Shown: positions 1-8,850, counted from the stretch's first letter. The stretch: 64,000 nt of DNA from Pseudomonas sp. P8_229 (GCF_034008635.1 NZ_CP125378.1:982001-1046000); one strand, 5' to 3'. The notes: a model not told the origin generated them from the sequence alone. Numbers and translations are program-made.

Positions 1-200
1 CCACGCAGGTTGACCACGCCGCAGACAAACGGGTGGCGCTGGGGCATCAGGGTCAGCTTCGGCAGTTGCAGAACTTCCTGAACCTTGAACACGTTGATCG
101 CGAACAATTGGCGTCCGGCCAGTCGAAACATGAGAATTTCCAGGCGATTCTCACCCACCAGTTGCGTGCGTTGGTCTACCGTGTCGAGAATGCCGGCCAT
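1..200 (-). CDS. cheV: Chemotaxis coupling protein CheV, N-terminal part (cut by window start)
   Basis: The visible 66 residues begin MAGILDTVDQRTQLVGENRL and continue with a CheW-type fold (FAINVFKVQEVL, CGVVNLRG). CheV proteins join a CheW-like coupling domain to a receiver domain and link chemoreceptors to CheA at the inner membrane; the receiver part lies outside the window. The start at 200 is chosen because CAGGAG sits six bases upstream of it; an in-frame ATG at 233 has no good ribosome binding site. The family assignment rests on strong recognition of the N-terminus. Confidence 0.9.
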   Translation of the reverse strand, partial: MAGILDTVDQRTQLVGENRLEILMFRLAGRQLFAINVFKVQEVLQLPKLTLMPQRHPFVCGVVNLR

Positions 201-653
201 CAATGACTCCTGGGCTTGTTCTGATGAATTCATTAAGAGGGGTTATCGGCTGTTTATGGCGAATCTTGATCCCCGCACAAATCACTATCAAAATGCCACA
301 CACGGGCATTGATGTCACATTAACATCATGCTTTACTGGCTCGGTGATTTCATCTGCTACATTCTCTTCTGGCGCGACCACGGTTTGCGCCACAGGTTCC
401 CGCGCGTAAGGGAATCCCCTAGTAACAATCAGGCCTAACCTGATGTTCGCAATATCCAATAGCCATTAATGTGACGCCATTCTCATTGCATGAACGGAGT
501 CAGGCTATTGTGTGCGATCGCAGTTCGGTGGAAACGCATCCTCTCGAAACCCTCAGCTTGTGCACTTGCACGCCGGGGCGCGATCTCGCGACGATTCACG
601 ATCGTCGACACACACGGCATTCCCTCATCAGACATGACGCTGTGGAGATAAGC
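201..653. other. Intergenic stretch upstream of cheV and the Hpt-like gene
   Basis: Apart from the candidate 36-residue frame at 328-438, I see no gene in this stretch. It is less GC-rich than the neighbouring genes and must contain the promoter for the divergent cheV. An upstream in-frame extension of the next gene exists back to about 471 but lacks a ribosome binding site. Confidence 0.5.
328..438 (+). CDS. Possible 36-residue small protein
   Basis: An open frame reads MLYWLGDFICYILFWRDHGL and ends in a basic, polar tail. About 80 percent of its third positions are G or C, like real genes here and unlike the surrounding non-coding DNA, and the first 15 residues are hydrophobic and aromatic, as in small membrane proteins. 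There is no clear Shine-Dalgarno sequence, and I do not recognise a family. It lies between cheV and the Hpt-like gene and may equally be a chance frame. Confidence 0.3.
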   Translation: MLYWLGDFICYILFWRDHGLRHRFPRVRESPSNNQA

Positions 654-1124
654 ATGCCAATCGACCGTAAAGACTGGGCGCAACGCTTTCCCGAATTTCT
701 CGTCGAGGCAGAAACACTCCTGGCCAAATCCGAAGAATGCCTGAGCCACCTGCAACTGATCAGCAACGACAAGGACGCGATCGACTGCATGCTCAACACC
801 CTGCTAAAACTCGCAGGCCGGGCTCAAGCGTTGGCGCTGGAAGCGGTTTCCGGGTTTTCCCTGCACATTCACAGCTTGCTCAACCATGCGCCGGATCATA
901 TCGATCTGCACGCACAGGCACTGGATGCGCTCAAAGACTGCTTCACTCTGATGGCCTGGCAAATCGAACTGGTTGATCAGAACACCGGCCAGTTGAGCCT
1001 TGATGACAGCGAACAGACCTCTCTGATCGAAGCCTTTGCATTTCAGGTAGGCCAAAGCCAGTTTCAGCCGCCGCTCTCGACCCGATCGCTGTCGCTCACG
1101 CCCTACTCGGAGCGTCAGGCCTGA
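654..1124 (+). CDS. Hypothetical protein with a degenerate Hpt-like four-helix region
   Basis: This 156-residue protein is predicted to be mainly helical. The segment NTLLKLAGRAQALALEA can be aligned with the histidine phosphotransfer motif (xHxLKGxA), but the phospho-accepting His is Leu and the Lys is Ala, so it should not carry phosphate if the alignment is right. The start at 654 has GGAG at 644-647. The gene precedes a histidine kinase and response regulator pair, so a role as a non-phosphorylatable partner is possible but only inferred. No signal peptide or membrane segment is visible. Confidence 0.6.
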   Translation: MPIDRKDWAQRFPEFLVEAETLLAKSEECLSHLQLISNDKDAIDCMLNTLLKLAGRAQALALEAVSGFSLHIHSLLNHAPDHIDLHAQALDALKDCFTLMAWQIELVDQNTGQLSLDDSEQTSLIEAFAFQVGQSQFQPPLSTRSLSLTPYSERQA

Positions 1125-1614
1125 TTGGCCACTGTTAATACGCAAACCGAGGCTGTGGATCCGAATCGCCGAATGTCGCAATTGAATAGTTCATACCTGC
1201 CAGCGACAAGGCGAATCAAATAATCACACCTGACCGAAGCGGATATTTTCCCGCAACCTCAGGGTTTTCCTGTGCCCGCATAACGAGCAACTTCGAGTGA
1301 CATCGATATCTATCGAGCACAACAAAGCGACTTTTTCCATTATGGAACTCGCGTCCAACAGGCGTCTTTCCTGACTCATTGGACATATATGGCAACGCGA
1401 CCAACGGTATCTTAAGTGGTATTATGCCGGCCATTAGTTGCTTTCAATTAATGGCACATTGATTCAATGACAGGTATCCACCGATACTTGGCGGTCAAGT
1501 ATCGTTCACTGAACCTGGTTAAAATCAATAACATAATTGACAGCATTTTCAGACAGAGATCTGCCCGCCACCGGCCGGTCTGCCCGCAGCGAACATCCAT
1601 TGGCTCCATCCGTT
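1125..1614. other. Low-GC intergenic region before the NarX-type kinase
   Basis: No convincing gene is seen. GC content is visibly lower than in flanking genes. A 7-base inverted repeat, GCCATTA (1430-1436) and TAATGGC (1449-1455), could be an operator or part of the kinase promoter region. A 72-residue frame on the minus strand (1216-1434) has poor codon use and no clear ribosome binding site and is not accepted. Confidence 0.4.
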
Positions 1615-2508
1615 ATGTACGCCAGTCTCAAGTCAATCAGCACATGGCCACCCTCCCGGGAAAATGCACGCCGGTTCACACTTATATTGTGTGTCATCGC
1701 AACCGTCGGCAGCCTGCTGACCTATGGTTTTTCAGCGCCACTGTCACTGGGTTTGCTGCTGTTGAATATCGCAGCCACTGCCTGTGTCTGGGTGCAATAT
1801 CGACTGTCACGCAAATCGATCAAGTTCCAGCCTCAAGAACTCGCGGACCGTCTGCTCGAAGTCCAGGAGAACGAGCGGCACCGGCTCAGTCGCGAACTGC
1901 ATGACGATATCGGCCAGTTGTTGACCGCTGCCAAGCTGCAAAGCGAATGGCTGAAGAGACGTCTGCCGCAAGACCTGCAAGAACAGTGCTCGACGCTTTG
2001 CGAAACGCTTGAAGAAACCCTCAACAAAGTGCGCGATGTTTCAGCCATTCTCAACCCGCGCCAACTGACCAGCCTCGGCCTGGAGGCCAGCCTGCGCGCG
2101 CACTTGCTCAAGACCCTGGCGAACACCCCGGTGCACTGGAGCCTCGATTGCCAGCAACGGCTCACTGGCATCCCGGAAGAAATGGCGGTCGCGGCCTTTC
2201 GCATTACCCAGGAAGCGGTCACCAACATTCTGCGTCACGCGCAGGCAAAAAACCTGCTGATTCGCGTACAACGCCTGCCGCAAGGTCTGACGTTGTTTAT
2301 CAGTGACGATGGACTGGGATTTGCGCCTGCCGCCGATCCGGGCCGCGAAGGACAACGTGGCATGGCCGGGATGGCCGAACGAATCGAACAGTTGGGCGGC
2401 ACGTTGAACGTCATCAGCGAGCCGGGCAAAGGCACTCAAATCGAAGCACTATTCCCCTGGGCGCCCCGTGCACTCGAGCGGGCCAGTACGAATAAGGTTA
2501 TGCGTTGA
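1615..2508 (+). CDS. NarX/UhpB-type membrane sensor histidine kinase
   Basis: The protein has two membrane helices near residues 21-38 and 40-61 with almost no periplasmic loop. A HisKA_3 dimerisation domain follows with the phospho-acceptor in SRELHDDIGQ (His96), then an HATPase domain with N box ITQEAVTNILRHA and G boxes DDGLGF and GMAGM. I chose the ATG at 1615; a TTG at 1537 would add 26 residues but neither has a strong ribosome binding site. It overlaps the next response regulator gene by 4 bases, so the two form a pair. The minimal sensor suggests detection within the membrane or cytoplasm. The signal is unknown. Confidence 0.88.
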   Translation: MYASLKSISTWPPSRENARRFTLILCVIATVGSLLTYGFSAPLSLGLLLLNIAATACVWVQYRLSRKSIKFQPQELADRLLEVQENERHRLSRELHDDIGQLLTAAKLQSEWLKRRLPQDLQEQCSTLCETLEETLNKVRDVSAILNPRQLTSLGLEASLRAHLLKTLANTPVHWSLDCQQRLTGIPEEMAVAAFRITQEAVTNILRHAQAKNLLIRVQRLPQGLTLFISDDGLGFAPAADPGREGQRGMAGMAERIEQLGGTLNVISEPGKGTQIEALFPWAPRALERASTNKVMR

Positions 2509-3164
2509 CTTGTAACTTACTTCTGGTGGATGACCACTCGCTGATCAGGGCCGGCGTACGCGCTCTGGTGCTCGATATTCCCGGTTACGCGGTCATTGGC
2601 GAAGCCAGCGATGGCTCGCAGCTGCTCGAAATGGTCGAGCAACTGACGCCCGACATCGTCTTGCTGGATATCTCGATGAAGGAAACCGGTGGCCTGGAAG
2701 CCCTGCAACGGCTCAAGCGGGTACGTCCACAAAGCAAGGTGCTGATCCTGTCGATGCACACCGACCCGGCGCTGATCATGCAGGCACTGGAGTCCGGTGC
2801 GCACGGTTATCTGCTCAAGGACACCACCGCCACCGAGCTTGAACATGCCCTTGAAGCGCTGCGTAACAACGAGCGCTACCTGAGCCCGGCGATCGCCCAT
2901 ACGGTGATCAACCAGGCGCTGACCCGCACGCAGAAAAACCAGCCGGAAGTGGCCGACTCGCACAACCTGACGGCCCGTCAGCTGGAGATTCTGCGATTGA
3001 TCGTGCGCGGCAAATCCACTCGGGAAATCGCCAACGGCCTGGGCCTGAGCATCAAGACCGTCGAAACCCACCGCTCGCAGATCATGAAACGCCTGCAGAT
3101 TTACGACGTGGCGGGTCTGGTGCTGTTCGCGGTGCGCGAACAGATCATCAGCCTCGACGACTGA
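2505..3164 (+). CDS. NarL/FixJ-family response regulator
   Basis: A receiver domain with the phospho-acceptor Asp at about residue 55 (IVLLDIS) and acidic pair DDH near the N-terminus is followed by a LuxR-type helix-turn-helix (LTARQLEILRLIVRGKSTRE). The start is a TTG overlapping the kinase stop (TTGA), with AAGG upstream, which fits translational coupling. It is the likely phosphorylation target of the kinase at 1615-2508. Its end overlaps the convergent lipid kinase gene by 17 bases. Target genes are not evident. Confidence 0.88.
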   Translation: MTCNLLLVDDHSLIRAGVRALVLDIPGYAVIGEASDGSQLLEMVEQLTPDIVLLDISMKETGGLEALQRLKRVRPQSKVLILSMHTDPALIMQALESGAHGYLLKDTTATELEHALEALRNNERYLSPAIAHTVINQALTRTQKNQPEVADSHNLTARQLEILRLIVRGKSTREIANGLGLSIKTVETHRSQIMKRLQIYDVAGLVLFAVREQIISLDD

Positions 3165-4065
3165 TCGACCGAGCACCGCCCAACAGCGGCGAGTGCTCCG
3201 GCAAATGCACCTGCAAAGCTGCCGGGCGCGCCTCGAAACGCAGGCTTTCACCCTCCAGCGGCTCGCCGTCAAGGTTGATGTAGAGCCCCTCGGCAACTTT
3301 GATTTCGACCCAGGGCAAGCGGGCTCGCACAAACATATTGTCGAGGCCGAAACCATCACTGAGCAGATTCTTCAGCGTGCCGACCAACTCTTGTGGCGCC
3401 GGCAGGATGCTGATATCCAACAGACCATCGTCGGCAAATGCCTGCGGACACAATACGTGTCCACCGCCGGCCTGGCGGCCATTGCCGATGCCCAGCGCCA
3501 GCAGTTCACCGCTCCAGTGAAAATCCGGCCCATGCAGTTCGCCGTAGGCCGCGTGCAACTCGCTGAACCGCGACAGGCCGGTGAACAGATAGGCGGCCCC
3601 GCCGAGCACTTTTTTCAGATCCTCAGACGTATTGGCCGTGACCTGGCTGCCGAAACCGCCCGTCGCCATGTTCAGGAAGATCTGCCCGCCGACTTCGCCC
3701 AGGTCGATGCCTCGCGGCGGCACATCCAGCAACTCAAGCGCCTCGGCCGGCTCCAGCGGGATCCCCGCTGCGCGGCAAAAATCGTTGGCGGTCCCCAGCG
3801 GCAACAGCACCAGGCTGGCCTGATGCGGATGCGCGGCGAGCGCTTCGGCGATATCGCGTAACGTACCGTCCCCGCCGCCGGCGATAATCTGCCTGTACCC
3901 GTCCGCCAATGCCTCTTGTACCAGACGCTGAGCGTCACCAGCCTCCCAGGTCAGGCGCACCGCCAACTCCCAGCCCTGCTTGCGTTTGCCTTCGACGGCG
4001 GCGCGAACCGCCTCATTGAGTGCCTGCTTGCCATGCAGAATCAACAGCGCCCTGCGTTCACTCAT
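3148..4065 (-). CDS. yegS: Lipid kinase of the YegS / diacylglycerol kinase family
   Basis: This 305-residue protein has the diacylglycerol-kinase catalytic motif GGGDGTLRDIAEAL near residue 65 and the family's LPLGTANDF segment. YegS proteins phosphorylate lipids such as phosphatidylglycerol in vitro; the natural substrate is uncertain. The start at 4065 is chosen because GGGGAG lies upstream; earlier in-frame starts extend it without a ribosome binding site. Its 3' end overlaps the convergent response regulator. The neighbouring gene order resembles the corresponding P. aeruginosa region. Confidence 0.87.
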   Translation of the reverse strand: MSERRALLILHGKQALNEAVRAAVEGKRKQGWELAVRLTWEAGDAQRLVQEALADGYRQIIAGGGDGTLRDIAEALAAHPHQASLVLLPLGTANDFCRAAGIPLEPAEALELLDVPPRGIDLGEVGGQIFLNMATGGFGSQVTANTSEDLKKVLGGAAYLFTGLSRFSELHAAYGELHGPDFHWSGELLALGIGNGRQAGGGHVLCPQAFADDGLLDISILPAPQELVGTLKNLLSDGFGLDNMFVRARLPWVEIKVAEGLYINLDGEPLEGESLRFEARPAALQVHLPEHSPLLGGARSISRRG

Positions 4066-4497
4066 AACGATTACTCCCCACGGCTGAATCGGTCTGAAAC
4101 ATCTTGACCACTGGCGCACGCAAAAAAGCCGCAAGAATCACTTTTAATTCAAGCGACTGATCTGTTGCGTCCTACACAGCGGTATTTTTTCTTACAACAT
4201 GTGAGGAATCGGCTCAATTGACCCGCCGCGATCATTGATTCACCGTGTGCAGGTGGTATCAATCTTCGATTTAACAACACAAGGATGTGCAGGTCATGAG
4301 TGGATACACCCTCGTAGCGGGTAACAGTTTGAATCATGGAGAGGTTAGCGAGCTTACATTTGAAACAGCCGACGGGCATTTCCATGCACAGCCATGAAGC
4401 CAGAATCTCAACCAGTCCGGTGGAAGCTCTCACCGAAAGTCGCGTCAGTCACAAATCCGATTTCAAAAAGAGCGCCAGAACCACTGGAGAAGTTGAT
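4066..4497. other. Region between yegS and a small membrane protein
   Basis: No certain gene is present. A 33-codon frame at 4296-4397 starting MSGYTLVAGN has AAGGA ten bases upstream, and its TGA overlaps another ATG (ATGA at 4394-4397). Third-position composition of this frame is not gene-like. The frame of the next gene also stays open back to 4336, but third-position GC drops to about half upstream of 4498. Confidence 0.35.
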
Positions 4498-4692
4498 ATG
4501 GAGCCGCGCGTGACCGAACTGGAAACCCACCTCAAATACATTCGCCGGGATATGGATGAAGTCCGCGGCGATGTCAAAACCATCAAGCACCGCCTCGCCT
4601 ATTCGGCGGGTGCAACAGCGGTGGTATTGGGGCTGCTTGGGTGGGTCGCCAATAGCCGGTTCGATCAGTTGGTCACACTGATGAGCCATTGA
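4498..4692 (+). CDS. Small coiled-coil plus single-membrane-helix protein
   Basis: The 64-residue product starts with a charged helix of coiled-coil character (MEPRVTELETHLKYIRRDMD) and ends with one membrane helix (SAGATAVVLGLLGWVA). The layout resembles haemolysin-XhlA-like or holin-accessory small proteins, but I cannot assign a function. The start at 4498 is set by GGAG eight bases upstream and by a sharp rise in third-position GC. In-frame ATGs at 4336 and 4384 could give a longer form. Confidence 0.6.
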   Translation: MEPRVTELETHLKYIRRDMDEVRGDVKTIKHRLAYSAGATAVVLGLLGWVANSRFDQLVTLMSH

Positions 4693-4748
4693 TTGGGGAA
4701 CGCAGGCTTCGACGCTGATCGGTCGAGCCTGCACTTGGAGGGCGGGGA

Positions 4749-5975
4749 TCAGCCGAGCAGATCACTCAGAGGAATGAAGACAACTCGATCCTCCTCGACC
4801 AGCGTGCGTCCTTCCAGCACTTCTACCAATCCATCTGCCCAGGCCGCGCTACGCAGTACTCCTGAACTTTGATTGCGGTAGACGATTGCTCGCCCCTGCT
4901 CGAGTCGACCGCGCAAGTATTCACGCCGATTGCCCGCGACAGGCCAGACGAAGCCGGCCGGAACCGTGAACTTCAGCGGTTCGACGTCCTGCACACCCTG
5001 ACGCCGTAACAGGTAAGGCCGTGTGAGCAAAGCGAAGGTCACCAGCGTCGAGGCGGGATTACCGGGCAGACCGATGACCGGCACATTGCGAAAATGGCCG
5101 AACGTCAGCGGTTTTCCTGGTTTGATTGCCAGTTTCCACAGCGCCAGCTCACCTTCTTCCCTCAACGCGATGCCAAGAAAATCCGCTTCGCCAACCGAGA
5201 CTCCTCCCGTCGAGAGAATCAGGTCGACATCCTGCAACTCTCCCAGACGTGCACGGGTGGTATCCAGATTGTCCGGAAGAATACCGGCATCGATCACCTC
5301 ACAACCCAGGCGCTGCAACCAACTGCACAACACCACCCGGTTGCTGTTGTAGATCTGGCCTGGGCCCAACGCCTGGCCTGGCTCGACCAGTTCATCACCG
5401 GTTGACAGCACCGCCACCCGCACCTTGCGCACCACATTGAGTCCGGCGCAACCCAGCGACGCCGACAAACCTTGCTCGATCGGCCCCAACCGCGTCCCTG
5501 CCGGCAGGATCAACTCTCCGACGGTGGTTTCCTGGCCCTGCGGGCGAATGTTCTGGCCAACGGTCATGGTTTCGGTAAAGCGCACCCGGCCATCGTCCTG
5601 AACCTCGGCGTTTTCCTGCATCTCCACGCAATCCGCTCCGGCAGGCACAGGTGCACCGGTGAAGATTCGTGCACAGGTGCCGGGTTTCAAAGGCTCGGGC
5701 GCCTGCCCGGCGAACACTTTCTGGCTGACCGGCAAAGGCTCGCCCGTCCAGTCAGCGAGATTCAGCGCATAACCATCCATGGCACTGTTTGGCCAGGGCG
5801 GCAGGTCAAGGGTCGAAATCAAGTCTTCGGCCAGCACTCGCCCTTCTACCTCAGCCAACGGCAGGAACTCACGCTCGACAATCTGTGCGGCTTCGGCCAT
5901 TGCCAGCAGGCGGGCCAGCGCGTCTTCGACAGGCATCAGGCTGCCAGTCTTGCCCGGCTTACCCACGGGATTCAC
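4749..5975 (-). CDS. moeA: Molybdopterin molybdenumtransferase MoeA
   Basis: MoeA inserts molybdate into adenylylated molybdopterin in molybdenum cofactor synthesis in the cytoplasm. The 408-residue length is normal. Family signatures include the MPVEDALARLLAMAE N-terminus, STGDELVEPG, STGGVSVGEADF and the GLPGNPAST loop. The start is a GTG at 5975, which overlaps the end of moaB by 17 bases. A shorter ATG start at 5936 is possible, but family members usually have residues before the MPVE segment. It is translationally linked to moaB. Confidence 0.95.
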   Translation of the reverse strand: MNPVGKPGKTGSLMPVEDALARLLAMAEAAQIVEREFLPLAEVEGRVLAEDLISTLDLPPWPNSAMDGYALNLADWTGEPLPVSQKVFAGQAPEPLKPGTCARIFTGAPVPAGADCVEMQENAEVQDDGRVRFTETMTVGQNIRPQGQETTVGELILPAGTRLGPIEQGLSASLGCAGLNVVRKVRVAVLSTGDELVEPGQALGPGQIYNSNRVVLCSWLQRLGCEVIDAGILPDNLDTTRARLGELQDVDLILSTGGVSVGEADFLGIALREEGELALWKLAIKPGKPLTFGHFRNVPVIGLPGNPASTLVTFALLTRPYLLRRQGVQDVEPLKFTVPAGFVWPVAGNRREYLRGRLEQGRAIVYRNQSSGVLRSAAWADGLVEVLEGRTLVEEDRVVFIPLSDLLG

Positions 5976-6498
5976 AAGGCGCCGCCTGTTTCAGGTGCGG
6001 TACGAAGTTGCAGGGACGATGCCGCGAATCCAGTTGCTCGGCCAGAATGCCGTCCCAACCGGTGCGTACTGCGTTGGTCGAACCTGGCAGGCAGCACACC
6101 AGCGTGCCATTGGCCAGCCCTGCCAGTGCCCGCGACTGCACGGTCGAGGTGCCGATGTCGGCCACCGATATCTGGCGGAACAATTCGCCAAAGCCGTCGA
6201 CCTGCTTGTCGAGCAGACATGCCACGGCTTCCGGTGTGCTGTCACGCCCGGTGAAACCGGTGCCGCCGGTAATCAGCACGACCTGCACCACGTCCTCGGC
6301 AATCCAGTGGGCAACTTGCGCGCGGATCTTGTACAGGTCATCTTTGAGCAAGACCCGTTCGGCCAGTCGGTGGCCGGCAGCGGTCAGGCGGTCGACAAAG
6401 ACCTGGCCTGAGGTGTCGGTTTCCAGGGTTCGGGTATCGCTGACAGTCAGCACCGCAATATTCAGCGGTACAAAAGGTACATCGGCCTTGGCTTTCAT
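5959..6498 (-). CDS. moaB: Molybdenum cofactor biosynthesis protein MoaB
   Basis: This 179-residue protein has the MoaB/MogA fold: VLTVSDTRT at the start, LITGGTGFTGRDSTPEA in the centre and LPGSTNAVRTGWDGI near the end. The family adenylylates molybdopterin before metal insertion. The ATG at 6498 has GGACGAG upstream. It is co-transcribed with moeA (17-base overlap) and divergent from mobA across 82 bases, so all three cofactor genes probably share a control region. Confidence 0.94.
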   Translation of the reverse strand: MKAKADVPFVPLNIAVLTVSDTRTLETDTSGQVFVDRLTAAGHRLAERVLLKDDLYKIRAQVAHWIAEDVVQVVLITGGTGFTGRDSTPEAVACLLDKQVDGFGELFRQISVADIGTSTVQSRALAGLANGTLVCCLPGSTNAVRTGWDGILAEQLDSRHRPCNFVPHLKQAAPCESRG

Positions 6499-6580
6499 TA
6501 GGCTCGTCCAGTTGTAGGAGAAACAGCCCGGTGTTATATCACAGCGCCTGAATTTTTCGCCGCCCTGCTGGAGAGCTGCC

Positions 6581-7183
6581 ATGACCTTGAACACGCCACT
6601 GCCCCCCTGCTCCATTCTGCTCCTGGCGGGCGGACGCGGCCAGCGCATGGGCGGCCAGGACAAAGGCCTGGTCGAATGGCAAGGTGAACCGCTGATTGCG
6701 CATTTGCAGCGCCAGGTACGGCCACTGACCGACGATCTGATCATCTCCTGCAATCGTAATCGCGAGCGTTATGCCGAATACGCCGACCAACTGGTGAGCG
6801 ATGAGGAAGGCGACTTTCCCGGCCCGTTGGCCGGCATCCTCGCGGGACTCAAGGCCGCGCGTTTGCCGCACGTGCTGATCTTGCCCTGCGATGTGCCGCG
6901 CATCGACGCCGCGCTGTTGCACGACATGCGTGCAACAGCCGGCAAGTTTCCTGACAAACCTTTAATGTTGCGTCATGACGACCACTGGGAACCCCTGCTG
7001 TGCGTGATTCCGGTGGCCCTTTTGTCTGCGTTCGAAACCGCCTGGAACGCCGGCGAACGAAGCCCCGGCCGGGTCATGCGCAACCTCGGCGCCACTGCCC
7101 TGCAATGCCCGGACAATGACCCGCGACTGGCCAACCTGAACACCCCTGAACTGTTAAATGCGCATAACACTGTGTCAGACTGA
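6581..7183 (+). CDS. mobA: Molybdenum cofactor guanylyltransferase MobA
   Basis: MobA adds GMP to molybdenum cofactor to make the bis-MGD form used by bacterial oxidoreductases. The nucleotide-binding N-terminus [20 protein letters not shown] and the LPCDVPRID metal-site segment are clear. Length is 200 residues, as expected. The start has GGAGAG six bases upstream. It is transcribed away from moaB-moeA. Confidence 0.95.
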   Translation: MTLNTPLPPCSILLLAGGRGQRMGGQDKGLVEWQGEPLIAHLQRQVRPLTDDLIISCNRNRERYAEYADQLVSDEEGDFPGPLAGILAGLKAARLPHVLILPCDVPRIDAALLHDMRATAGKFPDKPLMLRHDDHWEPLLCVIPVALLSAFETAWNAGERSPGRVMRNLGATALQCPDNDPRLANLNTPELLNAHNTVSD

Positions 7184-7261
7184 AATCATTCAAGGAACTC
7201 TCACGCCTTGTATACGTCTCAAGCTCAGTAACCAAAAGTATTCCCATTCGGAGACACACCC

Positions 7262-7483
7262 ATGACTCAACGGACCCTCGCCACTTTCATGCTCGCACTG
7301 GGCCTGGCAACTCTCGCAGGTTGCTCCTCGCCAACAGTGATCACCTTGAATGACGGTCGCGAAATCCAGGCCGTCGACACCCCTAAATATGACGAAGATT
7401 CGGGTTTCTACGAGTTCAAGCAACTGGATGGCAAACATACCCGTATCAACAAGGATCAGGTTCGCACCGTTAAAGAGCTGTAA
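7262..7483 (+). CDS. YgdI/YgdR-family small lipoprotein
   Basis: The 73-residue product has a signal peptide ending in the lipobox LAGC (Cys22 or nearby) followed by a small SH3-like domain beginning PTVITLNDGREIQAVDTP, which is typical of the YgdI/YgdR (DUF903) family. It should be lipid-anchored in the envelope. The start has GGAG eight bases upstream and the gene is closed by a strong terminator. The function of the family is unknown; several are stress-induced. Confidence 0.88.
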   Translation: MTQRTLATFMLALGLATLAGCSSPTVITLNDGREIQAVDTPKYDEDSGFYEFKQLDGKHTRINKDQVRTVKEL

Positions 7484-7507
7484 GCTTTACGTCGACACCG
7501 GATACAG

Positions 7508-7534
7508 AAAAGCCCGCATTGCTGCGGGCTTTTT
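7508..7534 (+). terminator. Rho-independent terminator of the YgdI-like gene
   Basis: A 7-base stem, AGCCCGC and GCGGGCT with a short loop, is preceded by As and followed by a run of Ts. It lies directly after the lipoprotein gene and could also serve the convergent pseudouridine synthase. Confidence 0.85.
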
Positions 7535-7560
7535 CATGGGCGCGGGAAAAGTAGGTGGCG

Positions 7561-8451
7561 TCACCACTGCAGGGTGATCTGGCTCTCGAATGACCGTTCT
7601 TCGCCCGTCACCGGGTCAACAAACCGCAACCCCTGCGCCAGCAGCTTCAATGGATTGGCGTAGTCATCCTCAACGTCTTTCAACACGTCAGGGTAAAACG
7701 GGTCGTTGCAGATACTCGCCCCGAGTGCGGTCATGTGCACCCGCAACTGATGCTTCTTGCCGGTCACCGGGTACAGCCCATAGCGCCACAGACCGCCGTT
7801 CTTTTCCCGGACCTCCACCGCCGTTTCGGTATTGGCGACACCGGCCCCTTCCTGCATGCGGAAGAACGGTTCGCCATCGATCAGACGACTTTTGTGCACC
7901 AGGGGAAATTCCAGTTCCGGCAGCGCACGGGCGATCGCTTCATAGCGTTTATCGATCTGCCGGGTCGGGAACAGCGACTGATAAGCCGAACGGGTCTGCG
8001 GATTGGCCGAGAAGATCACCAGCCCCGCCGTGTGCCGGTCGATGCGGTGCAACGGCACCAGGTGCGGATTGTCCAGGCGCCGGATCAGTCTGCGCAGCAA
8101 CGTTTGCTCGACATACTCGCCGGCCGGCGTCACCGGCAGAAAATGCGGCTTGTCCGCCACCACCAGATGTTCGTCCGCATAGAGTATCGACTCGAGCACC
8201 GGGATCGGTTTTTCATCCGGCACTTCACGGAAGTAGTGAATGCGCAGACCTTCCTTGTACGCCAGGTCCAGTGCAATCGGCTGGCCCTGACCATCCAGCA
8301 CCCGCCCCCGGGCGATCCGGTCCAGCCATTGCTCGCGACTGATCGCACTGAAATGCTCACACAGACAATCAAGCACGGTGAGCCAGGCGCCTGGCGGCAG
8401 ATAAAGGGTGCTGGCCTGATTCTGAGCAGCGGAAAATGTTGGTGTGGACAT
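7561..8451 (-). CDS. RluA-family pseudouridine synthase
   Basis: The protein isomerises uridine to pseudouridine in RNA. The catalytic segment is PLHRIDRHTAGLVIFS (family motif HRLDRxTSG, Asp essential) and the C-terminal KKHQLRVHM motif is present. The N-terminal part is S4-like only in its spacing. I chose ATG 8451 (MSTPTFSAAQ, 296 residues); an upstream ATG at 8484 is also open. The exact target (23S rRNA or tRNA) cannot be read from sequence. The gene is convergent with the small lipoprotein gene. Confidence 0.87.
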   Translation of the reverse strand: MSTPTFSAAQNQASTLYLPPGAWLTVLDCLCEHFSAISREQWLDRIARGRVLDGQGQPIALDLAYKEGLRIHYFREVPDEKPIPVLESILYADEHLVVADKPHFLPVTPAGEYVEQTLLRRLIRRLDNPHLVPLHRIDRHTAGLVIFSANPQTRSAYQSLFPTRQIDKRYEAIARALPELEFPLVHKSRLIDGEPFFRMQEGAGVANTETAVEVREKNGGLWRYGLYPVTGKKHQLRVHMTALGASICNDPFYPDVLKDVEDDYANPLKLLAQGLRFVDPVTGEERSFESQITLQW

Positions 8452-8532
8452 ACGGAAATTCGAACCCTCAATGCAGGTCGGCATTATCCAACACTGAACG
8501 ATACGAACCTAGTGCAGATTCCGCCGCCAGCC

Positions 8533-8850
8533 TCAGGCCGGGATCGACTTGAGCGCTGCGGCTTCGGTGAACTCCTTGAGCCAACGCAGCACGTCGACCG
8601 CTTCCCAGCGCCCTGGGTCATACAAGGCGTACAGCAACCCCTGATAGCCGACAACATCCAGTTGTCTGTGATAACCGGCACGCTGGAACAGCGCTTCGAT
8701 TTCGGCAAAACAGGTGTTGAAATGCAGCTTGTTGAATGGCGTCTTGCCCTCCGTGACCAGCCCGTCCAGACGCAGCTCAAGGACCGCCTCGCGCACCACG
8801 TCAACCGACATCCGGTTCACGCTGTTCTTCAACTGTTCGACATTGACCAC
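8533..8850 (-). CDS. Unknown 105-residue protein, probably SOS-regulated
   Basis: No family is recognised. The product is soluble, with a helical N-terminus (VEQLKNSVNRMSVDVVREAV) and an aromatic centre (GYQGLLYALYDPGRWEAV). The GTG start is preceded by GAGGGA at good spacing. A perfect palindromic LexA box lies 67 bases upstream of the start (8917-8932), and this is the only gene correctly placed to be controlled by it. A DNA-damage role is inferred from regulation only. Confidence 0.8.
   Translation of the reverse strand: MVNVEQLKNSVNRMSVDVVREAVLELRLDGLVTEGKTPFNKLHFNTCFAEIEALFQRAGYHRQLDVVGYQGLLYALYDPGRWEAVDVLRWLKEFTEAAALKSIPA

Noticed and set aside
151..459. 102-residue minus-strand frame overlapping cheV start region
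   Set aside because: It overlaps cheV in another frame and has no start signal; composition looks non-coding.
1216..1434. 72-residue frame on the minus strand upstream of the NarX-type kinase
   Set aside because: Low third-position GC, no clear ribosome binding site and no family resemblance.
8455..8475. TTCGAA sequence resembling a tRNA T-loop
   Set aside because: No cloverleaf can be built around it.
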